Virus record (IMG/VR): IMGVR_UViG_3300030107_001381
Location: 1 to 26,260 of that record
Source: a virus
Direction: 5' to 3' (one strand)
DNA length: 26,260 bases
Shown here in pieces: positions 13,901 to 25,900 of the stretch. Positions within the stretch are counted from its first letter, which is position 1, and each line of letters begins with the position of its first letter. Both the position numbers and the translations under genes were made by a program. The notes below the pieces were generated by a model that was given only the letters and a program-made list of their open reading frames with translations, ran no database searches and had not been told where the DNA came from.

Positions 13901-16900
13901 GCTGTTTATAATGGTACATTTGAGGTTACTTCTCGTTTAGATGACTTTACCTTCTCATATAGTATTCCTACTCCAATGGACATCGTTCCACAGGGTAATA
14001 TACTTCTTTCTGTTGACCTCAACCGAGGAAAGTCAACTGAAAGCACTATTGATGAAGTAATTTCGTTATTTACTTCTAATATACAGAACGCATTCTTTAA
14101 TACTAACTACGTTTACGTTGCAGCGTCTGGATTACCCAACTATAAGGTAGGTCCTTTCCAAGGGTCTGCAATGATTCCAGGAAACCAAAGAAAACTACTT
14201 CGTTTCCCTAGAATTGTCGAAACTATCTCTACAAGAACAGAAGTTGGTGCAAACTATCCAATTGGTGCTTGGGTTAACGGTGTTTCTGCTTGGTCTTACA
14301 AATCTAGTGAATTTGTTACCTTTGGTCCTTTAACTTCTGTTAATATCACTAATGAAGGTGTAGATTATGATGCAGGATCAAGACCTACCTTAGAAATCAC
14401 TGGTGGTGGCGGTACAGGTGCTGCAGCGACTGTAACTGTTAATGGATCATTAGATTCAGTCGAAGTTACTGCAGAAGGTACTGGATATACTGAACAACCA
14501 CTAATTTCTATCGTTGGAGGTGGTGGTAGCGGTGCAACTGCTCAAGCGGTTGTTACTAATGGTAGAGTAACAAGAATTCTTGTAGAAAACCCAGGAATTG
14601 GATATACTTCACAACCAACTATATCAATTACTGGTGGAAAAGGTTCTGGAGCACTTGCAACTGCTTCTGTAAGAGGTCCAATCAGTGCAGTTACATTATC
14701 TAATTCAGGTGTCGGATATACCTCTACACCATCCATAAAACTTAATTCTGGTGAAGGAGCACTAGCACAACCTATCGTTATTAACGGTAGAATCGTATCT
14801 ATCGCTATTATTAACTCTGGTGATGCTTATACTTCAGCACCTAAGGTTTATGTCAATGGTGATGGATTTGGTGCTCAAGCAACTGCTGTTATTGGTACTT
14901 TAGGAGAAGATAAGGGTAAAGTTATCTCAGTATCCATTACTAACAAGGGTGTTGGATATACACAAGGAATGACAACTGTTAGATTAGAAGCAGTTGGTCA
15001 ATTAGCAACATTTACTGCAGATGTCTTCCAGTGGAACAAAAATATAGAATATCAGTTAGATCCTGATCCTGCTAACCCTACAGCAACTAATACTGACGGA
15101 TCTCTTAAGAGAAAGTATGATATAGCAAGAGGATACGTCTTTACTGGTTTTAATAACCAATATGGTGGTGAATATGCTCACGTTTCCGATCCTAAGGAAT
15201 TACGTTATGTAATTGGTGATAACGTCTTCTTAAATCCAGAAACTAACCGTTTCCAAGAAGTTCCTTCTAACATTGGTCACTCTCCTATCATTGGATGGGC
15301 ATTTGATGGTAATCCCATCTATGGTCCTTATGGATACATTGATCCTACTGATCAGAACAGTGGTATTAGAAGAATGCGTTCTTCTTACACTTTAAAGACA
15401 GAAATTGTAGAAGATGTGGATACAAACCCAAATCCTGCTCGTATTGATGGTCCTGCACTGGAAACATACCCACCAGGATACTTTGTAAACGATTATAAGT
15501 ACACATTCCAACAAGGTGACCTAGATGCTTATAATGGACGTTTCTGTAAGACTCCAGACTACCCTGCAGGTACATATGCATACTTTATAACCATTGATGA
15601 GTCAGATGCAGGTTTACCAGTCTTCCCATACATCATTGGTCCTAGTTTTAACTCAGTTGTTGATACATGGAACTTAACACAGACTGCAACACAAGAAAAC
15701 ATTCCTCAAGACGTTGCAAGATTCAGAGATCCATATGTAAACGTTGATATTGATATTGAGCGTCAACCAAACCAACAGGCAGACTCATTTGTGACTGAAA
15801 GAGAAGGTGATCTTCTTATTTTCGAAATTGAGGACTTAGATGGTGATGCAATCATATCTCCTGCTGAAATTGCAACAGAACAAGCAATAACAGAAGAAGC
15901 AGCACTACAGATCTATGATTACTTCCCTAGAGTATCAGCAGAGTCAAGAGTTGATATTGAGGTTGATACAACCACTAAATTCGAGTCTGCACAGATTGAT
16001 GGATTCGTTGTTGAGAACGCAGGTGTTTCTTATCAGGTTGATGACACTTTATTCTTCGATAACACAGGTACAGACGGGTTCGGAGCTTCTGCCATTATCG
16101 AGTCGGTCCAGGGCCGAGACATTGCTGCATATACAAAGGAAGTCGTTAATGACATCCCATACGGTAAAATAACCACTGCTACAGACCATGAACTTATCGC
16201 ACAAGACGAAATTATTGTTAACAGTCGAGTTATTACTGATAATACTAACAAGCGTTACTATATGTCAGTTGTTACTGGTATTGAGACTATTACAGTAACA
16301 CAATCAGGTATTGGTTACAATACACAGATTCCACCGACTTATGAGATCATTACCTCTTCTGGACAAGACGTTAACTTTAGTATTGTTCTAGATGAGACAA
16401 CTGGTAAGGTTGGAAGCGTTAATATCGTTAATAGTGGTTTTGGATACGATGTAGACGCTCCTCCACAGATTAGAGTCTCTCATCCACAACAATACAAGAA
16501 AACTTACTATTGGTTATCTGAATATTACGAAGATACCGATAAAATCCAAATATTCGATTCTCAGATAACCACAGATCGTTATATCTACATTTGTGGTGAA
16601 TTAACTCAAGTTAATGGTGATTCTTCTGCATTCCTTGCTAAATTTACTGATTTGGGTGTTTTAGTTTGGGATAGAACACTTTTACCTTCTGCATCCAATA
16701 AAGTTGCTCGTTGGAAGTCAATGTACCTTGATGAGACTTCTGAAGAGAATGAATTGATCTATATTATCGGTGAAACCGAATCTCAGTCAACTGCGACTTA
16801 TAATCCCGATATTTTAGTTGCTAAGTACGAATCTGGGTTTAATAATGCAAATGCACCTGAAGGTATTGTCAGATGGCAAAAAGAGATCGCAGGTGTCTCT

Positions 16901-19900
16901 GGATCTGCTAGAAGAGACTATGCAGGTGATATTCACCTAGATGATGAGCAAAGAGTCTATATTTGCGGTTGGACTGATACTAACTCTCCAGATCCTAACG
17001 ATATCTGGGTTATGCAACTTAATAACCTAGGTGACGTTGTAGAGAAGCGTAAATTTGCTTCTGATGACGAAGGTGAGACAATGAACCAACTTAGGTTCAT
17101 TGGAAACAATAAAATGCTTTGGACTGGTGTTGATGCTGACAATAATGACTTATTATTCGGTGAAATGGAGTACGATGGTGCAAACATCGAACTTAACTAT
17201 ACTAAGAGACTTGCTATAGCAGGTGGTAGTGTACAGAGACCACAGTTCATCCTTGATGAGTGGAACGATCTATTCTTCATATGTGATATGTGGAATGGAA
17301 CTAAGAATTATGGTATAGCATTCTTTAAGATACCTATTGATCAACTTTCTACCAATCCTGCAGCAGGTCCAACATACGAGTTTTCTAAGATTATTGCTCC
17401 TAGTGGCAATTTCGAAGCAGTTAAACATGCAGGTATCAATTTAGATGTCTTTGGTAATGTAAGTGTCGTTGCTGATCTGAAATATTGGGATAATGATCGT
17501 CAGATCGTTGCAATGAACTTTAAGTATGATGGAACTCTTCTTAAGAGTACTAATATCGAAGATACTGATGATATTGGTATGTCAGCATGGACTCACCAAG
17601 TAGATAACTCTGGTGATGTTATTATTCCATGTAATAAGCAACTTCCAGTACAGACATATGTTGCTCGTTTTGAGAATGAGAATGATTTAGATGAAGATAG
17701 CACAAAACAAGCACTTGTAACTACAAGTTTCTCAAATGCTGCATATGCTATTCATAATACACAAGAATTTAAGTTTGGTGCAGGTGCTCTGAAGTTCTCT
17801 GGTGGTCCTGCTTATATGAAGGCAGCAGGAGCTGGAATAACAACTAATTGGACTGTATCAGCATGGAGTTACATGGAACCATCTCATGCTGCGAACAATC
17901 CGAAGGTTGAGATGTTCACTATTGATGATGCAACTGGTAATAGTCTTATTGTTACTGTAGATGGTAACGTTTCTAGTCCTAACCTAGGTAAGATTGAGAT
18001 GACCATTGCACCTCAGGGTGGTGGTGGATCTACTACTGCATCAGTTGGTAGTACATATTGGACTGCGATGGGTTCATCTTCATTCCATCATTGGGGAGTA
18101 GTTAAGGAGGAACCAACCTTAGGTTCATATAAGTATTCTGTTTACTTTGATGGTGCACAGGTTTGTACTGCAACTGTAGTAACAAATATTGGTCTTAATG
18201 ATGTATATGTTGGTGCTAATAAGACAACACCTGCTACAGGTAACTCCTTATTAGGTACTATTGATGATTTTGTTATTGATCCTAATTCAGTATGGAGTGG
18301 AACATTTACTCTTCCTACTGAACGTTATAGAATTACTTCTACTGACTCTAGAGTTAATATTATTAAGTTTGATCGTCAGCATGATAAGAGAGGTGACTAT
18401 AGTGCATTCTCTGAAACTACTCATACTAAAGCACTTAAGTTTACAGAAACATCAGCGATTAACATTAATAGTTTAAGTAATCCTGTTGTAACAATATGGA
18501 ATCAAGGTTCATCTGGTTTACAGATTCTTGACTACTCTGATGTTATATCACAACTTGCACCAGGTAGTTACAACTTTACAAGTGCTAATCATACATTTGC
18601 ATCTAAGACTTCTACAATACCTTCACCACTTGGTAGAAAGGTTAAGGTAACTGCAGTTCCTATGGCGAAGTTCTACATCAGAGATGCAGGATATCAGAAG
18701 ATTGACTTAGTTAAGGAATTTACATTTAACCAAGACATTAAATTTACTAAAGGAACAATTCTACAGCAGACAAATGAGAATGGTATTGTTCAGGGATTTG
18801 GTACTATCGTTGAGGTTCCAACTGGTACAATAGACACACCTGGTCTTGGTACCAAGTATAAGGTTGGTAAGATTTACGGTACATTTAATAATGATACTAC
18901 TGATCTATATCAAAATGATATTGGTGAAGAGAATACTATTGATGATGTTGTATTCGAACAAGCAAGACCTCAAGATCAGTGGGTAACAGGTAAAGCATAT
19001 ACAGTTGATACACAGGTTTACAACGCAGGTAAGATATACAAAGCAACTAATAATTCTACATCTGGTGTTACTGCACCTACTCATGAGATTGGTATAGTAA
19101 CCGATGGTGGTGTTCTATGGCAGTTTATTAGTGTTTCTGGTCCTATAGAAGTTGATCTATTAGAACATGCTTGGCCAAAACCAACTATACCTTTATGGAG
19201 TCCTAGTAAGTCATTCTCATTAAATGATGAAGTCTACTGGGGAAGACAGAGATATCAGTGTACTACTGCAGGTGTTTCTAGTACTGTTCCACCTACACAT
19301 ACTTCTGGTACTGCAACTGATGGTACTGTAGTTTGGACATGGCAGCAACAGTATGATGCATTATCACAATATGCTAGGTTCAGACCTTATGATCCTGGTG
19401 ATTATAGAGTTAAGATTCTTGAGGTATATCCTGGATCTGATTTCATAGTTGGTGATGTAATTTCGCTTGGTGGTAGTGTAACCGCAGGGCCAAAAGAAGA
19501 TAACCCTAAAATTGGTCAAATTAATGGCGTAACTACAGTTAAGAAAATAGAATTAGTAGTTACTCTTAATAAGGATATTATTCGCACAGGAGAGACTAGG
19601 ACTGATCTTATATACTGTTCTGCTCTTAGTGCACATAGATTTACTGCAGGAGATATCCTCTTTGTTGAGGGATTCCAGGGCACACAGTTTGATGGATCAT
19701 TCTTTGTAGAAGAAGTCTTCTCATCAAGAGACTTTACTTATAGAATGAGGGCAACTGCTGTATCTGATCCTACATTTGACAACAATTCTATTGCTAGAGT
19801 TAAGATATCATCTAAGCACCCAACTCTAATGTTGGTAAGAAACCACTCTTATATCTTTGATATGAGTGATGCTTCTAACCAAGACTACTACTTATCATTC

Positions 19901-22900
19901 TCTCAAGATAACCAGTTTAAACTAGAATACTCCTTTAACGTTATCGAACGTGAAGGAATTCCTGGTCAATCTTCTGCTACCGAAGTTCCTATAGTTAAGT
20001 TTACAGTTGGTGGTGAAGTAACTAACATCACATACTACTTTGATCCAAGTAGAACATTACATTCTAACTCTCCAGTTGGTTCTGAATCCTTTATTGATGT
20101 TATTAAGACTCCTTATGATGGAACATTTAACATTGCTGAAATTATTAGTGATACTGAGTTCAGATTCCCATTAGAGCATGAACCAGAATTTAATACTGCA
20201 ATGATTGGATTGGATGATCAGGATAGACCTAATTCATACTATTCCACAACTTCTAAGAAAGCGATTGGACCTATTAACACAATTAAGTTGATCTCTCCAG
20301 GTGGATTCTATAAGAAACTACCAATTATTTCAGAGGTTGCATCTGATCGTAAGATTGAGAAGATAAGAATTGCTAACGGTGGTACTGAATATGCACCTGG
20401 CGTATATACACAGGTTCCTATTATAGGTGATGGTGAAGGTGGTCTAGCTAACATCACAGTTACTATTGATGCTGAGACTGATTCAGGAACAATCAGTGAT
20501 GTTGACCTTATTGATCCTGGTTCTGGATACACAACTGGTGTTATCGATGTAGATGGTATACCAGGAATTCTTGGACCTACACTTTCTGGTTCTGGTGCAG
20601 AATTAACTGTTGTTATACCTGCTGAAGGTACAGGTGCTTCTATATTCTTAACTGGTACACAGATTGGTAAGATTAAAACTCTTAAGAACAATGAATTTGG
20701 TTATGGTTACTCTCATGACTACACTCTACGTCCTGAGATCGCATTCCCAGTTAACTTACAACTCTTTAACACCTCAATACTATCACAGATCAAGATAACC
20801 AATCCAGGTGCTGGCTATACATCTGCTCCTGTTGTTGTAATCGACGGTGGTGGTGGAACTGGTGCTAATGCTGAGGCAATAGTTAAGAACAATAGACTGT
20901 CTGAGATCATCGTTAAGGATCCAGGTGCAGGATATAGTTCAGAACCAGTTGTTACTCTAAAATCAGAATTTACATACGTTGTTAACTTAGACCTTAACTA
21001 TCTACAGTTTAACTTCCCACATGGTATTACAACTGGTGCTGCTGTACAGTTCCGTGCAGAAGATATCGGTACTACAGTTGGTGAACTACCAAAACCAAGT
21101 TCAGTTGGTTTGACTTCATTGTCATCTACACAGACTTACTATGCTATTGCGGGTGATGCTAACTCACTAGAATCTGATCAACTTAGATTTGCGTTAACAC
21201 CTGCTGATGCTGATTCTGGTAACTTTATTACCTTCTTAACACAAGGTGATGGAAGACAGGTTCTTCTTACTGAGGTATTCGGTGGTCAAGCAACTGCTGT
21301 TGTAGAAACCTCAAGATTCTTAGAATCTGAAGAAGTATTCCAAGGTGAATCTTATGAATTAGCAAATGCCTTCGGTACTGTTTCTATTAATGACGGTTGG
21401 CAGATTGGTCCTAAGATTCTTAAGATTGTTAATCCAAAAGGTGAGTTTGTTGTAGGTGGTAAGGTACAAGGTGTTATATCTCGTGCATCTGGTATTATTG
21501 ACAATGTTAACATTGCAAGAGGTATTCTTAATATTGATGCTCTTACAAGAACATCTGGTAGATTTATTGATGACGTTGGTAAACCTTCTGAAATCGTACA
21601 AAAGATTCAGGACTCTTACTTCTATCAGAACTTCTCATATGTTATTAAGTCACAAATTCCAATTAACCGTTGGAAGAAGCAGGTATTAGAGAATAATCAC
21701 CCTGCAGGATTTAATATGTTTGGTCAGTTAGAACTGACTGGTGGTAAGGACGTTTCTGGACGTAAGATTGGTACTGAGTTTACAAAACAGGTTAATATTA
21801 ATGAATATACCAATGTTAACCAAATTACATCATTTGGTGCTGCTCAACCAATATATTCTACATTTAACAACTCTGAAGTTCTATTCAGAAAGAAAAGACT
21901 AACAAACTCTGAGGAAATCTTAACATCTATCGTTAAGAAGTTAGATAACATCTCAGATCAGTTTGATGGTTCTACTAAAGGATTCCCACTTAGTGTAGAA
22001 GGTGAACAGGTAATAATTAAAGAAAATCAGATGTTGGTCACCTTAAACGGTGTTATCCAGTCACCTGGTACTGCATATCAAATTGTTGGTAATCAGATCG
22101 TATTTGCTGAACCACCAAGACCAGATTCTAAGGTTGTTTACAGAAACGTAGAAATACAGATATTACAGATTACTAGACTTAATCTAAACACTATTGGTGG
22201 TATTTTCCCACAAATCGGTGATTTCGTTTCTGGATTCACTTCTAATGCTAATTCTAGAGTTGTTGCTACTGGTGCAACAAGTATTGACGTTATTGACATC
22301 TCATCTGGTCCTTATCAACTCAATGAGAGAATTGACGTTTCTAGAACTGGATTTAGTGCTTTAATTGGTTCTATTGATGTTTTAAGTCAAGAAACTATCT
22401 TTGAGTTCGAAGAAGTCGTTACTAAGGTTGCTTTAAGTGGAGAAACCGCTAAAGTCGAAGAAACTAACTTAGACCTTGATGGTAATACTGATTCCTTCTT
22501 AGTTCTTTCTAAGACTTCTGGTACTGCCGAATATGAGACAGGTGCTTATGCTATTTTCTTAAATGACTTTATATACTCCTCAGCATCAAATATTGCTGCT
22601 AAGGTTGTTGGAATTTCTCCATATAGAGATCCTATCAGTTCTATCAACCTTGCAACTGCAGTAGCCTTCGAAGAGGGAGATCAACTAACTGGTGGGATCA
22701 GTGGTGCTCTAGCGGAAGTTGTTAGAGTAGATGCTGAAGCACAACCACCTGTATTGTACTTTGTAGCTAAATCTGTTGCTAATTTTGTTGATGGAGAAAC
22801 AATTACTGCTGGATCGTTAAATGCTACTGTTTCAGGTGATATCAAGTTAGGTGACGTTGTAGATACTCTTATCATTAACAAAGGTTCTACATTCTTCGGA

Positions 22901-25900
22901 TTAGTATTTGAGAGACTTATATCTCTATCTAACCAGAATATTATTCTTGATAATATCTCTCAGACAACTATTACTCCTACTACATTAACTGACGCTGCAG
23001 ATCGTATTAACGCTGACTTCCTTGATTATGAGTCAGTACGTTCTACTGAGATCGAATATAACAACTTATCTGGTGGTACAATCACTAATAATGATAAGAT
23101 TCGTTCTATCAATGTTACTTACGGTAATGCTGAAACTGACGCTATTAACAGATATAAAGATGCTGCTAGAAGCATTAGAAATAATAGACAAGAAATTATC
23201 GATTTTGCAACCTCTCAAATTGCAATCGACTATCCAGATTTCTACTACACTGGAGAAACAGAAACTACTCAGTATGGTAGATTTAAAGATGGATATCGTT
23301 TAATACAAAAAAATAGCGAATGGATTATTGCTAAGGCATATCAGGACATGATTGTTCAGTATCCTAGTTCTACAATTCCTAGTGCTACTAAATGTAAGAG
23401 AGATATGAGATATCTCATCGATGCTCTCTCAAGAGACACAGGATGGGGTGGTACAGTTTATACTCGTAAGTTCTTACAGAAGTACTTCCCTGATGGTACA
23501 TCATTAGCATATCTTCTTGGTGAAGAAACTGAAACTGTTTGGGGATTCCAGAGATGTGTAGATTATATGCAGGATGCTATTCAGAACACTTTAAGTGGAT
23601 CTGAGACTATTGATGCTGTCGTTTATAACAAATACAATGAGCAATCTAGTGGACCTAATAACAATACTGGTATTACTGCTGACCCTAATCCTGGCGGTAA
23701 TTATGGATCAGCAGGTACCAATACTACTAACAACGGTGTTGACAATTGTGCTGACGTTCAGGCTGCTCTTACAACTCTTTGGACCAATGTTAAGGAAGTC
23801 CTCGAAGCAGCATCACTAAGTGATCTTATTGACCTTACTCTACCTGATGGAGGTTATACTCCTAAAGAGATCAAGTGTAATAGAGATACAGGATACTTTA
23901 TTGATGCTATTGCAGATGACCTAGAAGGTGATGGTAATTATGCAATCGTATCCTTTACTAAGAAGTTCTTTGACTCAAATGGAATTCCAATTAACAATGG
24001 TCTTCCAGAAACAGAAGAAGCGATAACTGCATTTAATAAAGCAAAAGAATTATGTAAGAGAGCAATGAGAAACTTGCTCTACAGTCAGTCTCTTACTGAA
24101 ACTGGTTATAACCTTAATGATCCTACAACATACTCTGCTCCATACTTAGAGAACTCTGGAGTTGCACATTACTATGATCCAGATTATGCTTCAGGATCTA
24201 ACCAGAATGAAACAAACTGTGCAAACGTAGCATCTTCTATTGATACTTTAGCAAATCTTGCTACTACTGCATTTAGTGGTGATCAGTTTACTCCTTCAGG
24301 TGCAACTTATGATGCTGCAACTGGTGACATGGTTCTTACCATTGGATCACATACTTTAACAACATCTGACACTGTAAGAATTGATCCTTATGGATTAACA
24401 TTTACATGTTTGATGGATCAGAATACTGCTCAGAAGACATACCCACGTCCTACTGACCCATGGTATGAAAAGCAGATCGCTATTACTGCTACAGGTCCAA
24501 CAACAATTACAATTAACGTTGGTACAACTCCTCTCGTTAACCATGATGTTACTGCTGCAAATTACAATATAACTTCTGGTGATTTACAATTAACTATCGG
24601 TGCACACACTTTAGAAGTTGGCACAAGTATTAAAATTGCTACTGAATCATTAAGATTCCAGTGTGCTTACAACGGTGGTGGTGAAGGATTATATCCTCGT
24701 GCTAATGGTGCTAATACATCCAGTGGTGCTGACTATGCATATGACACTGCACTTCCTATAATTTCTAAAACAGGAACCACAATCACAGTTAATGTGAACG
24801 GTGGACAGGGTGCTATCTCCAATACTGATGCTCATACATTTGTATCTGCAACTGCAGGTGCTGTAATTTCTGGTGGTAACTACGCACATACATTTGTATC
24901 TGCTATTGCTAATTCTGTTAAGGCAGGTGGTAACCTTGATAATATCAATGCACTCGCAGTTATCTCAGATGGTACTTACCAAGAGAATGAGAACATTCGT
25001 GTTTACAAATTTGCTTATAAGAATAGAGGTGGTACTGGATTCTTCGTTCCTGGTGACACAATAACAGGATCAACATCTGGTGCATCATTCCCACTTAAGG
25101 GTGCAAACTCTGGTTTAAGATGGTTATATGCTCAAACTGTTAGTGGTATATTTGATCTTAAAGAATACATTACCAATAGTAAGATTACCAATAATCCTGG
25201 TGGATCTAATGTTACCATAACTCCTACAGGAGCAACATATGATCCTGATACTGGACAGTTAACTCTTACTCTCAATAACCATGGATATTCTGTAGGTAAT
25301 AAGGTATCGTTTGCTCTTAATGCATTAACCTTTAGTTGTACAATGGATGGTAATGCAACCAACCATACATATCCTCGTGCTGATGATCCAGTTGGACAAG
25401 GACAACAACTTCAGATTTTAAAAACCACAACTAATACATTCACTGTACAGGTTGGTGCTTCTCCTAAGACATACTTACAAGTAACTGGTGCAGATTACGA
25501 TCCTATTACAGGTTCTGTAGTTCTTAATGTCGGTGATCACAATCTTAATATCAATGACAGTGTTAGGTTAAAGCCAAATTCATTAATCTTTACTTGTGAT
25601 CAAGATGGTGGAGCAACAGAAAAATCTTATCCTAGAGTTGCAGGTTCAGGTAACCCTTCAGGTGGACAAGACCCTGCATACAACACTAAGATTAATATAG
25701 ATGCTGTTGGTATACAAGGAACATTCACAAGTACTGATGCAGTTTATACACCTGCGACTGGTACTCTTACACTTAGCGTTGTCAACCATGGAATGCAAAC
25801 AGGTAATAGAATCAAGATTGCTGATAATTCTATAACATTTTCTTGCACTAAAGATGGTAATGCTACCAATCATACCTATCCAAGAACAACTGACCCAGTT

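Noticed and set aside
14330-15025. CRISPR array or DNA-level tandem repeat
   Set aside because: The periodicity is at protein level; unit length varies and the DNA copies are diverged.
20308-20691. Minus-strand open frame of 127 codons inside the giant gene
   Set aside because: It lies wholly within a clearly coding + strand region; its Pro/Ser/Val-rich product mirrors GGT/ACT-type repeat codons and shows no family motif.
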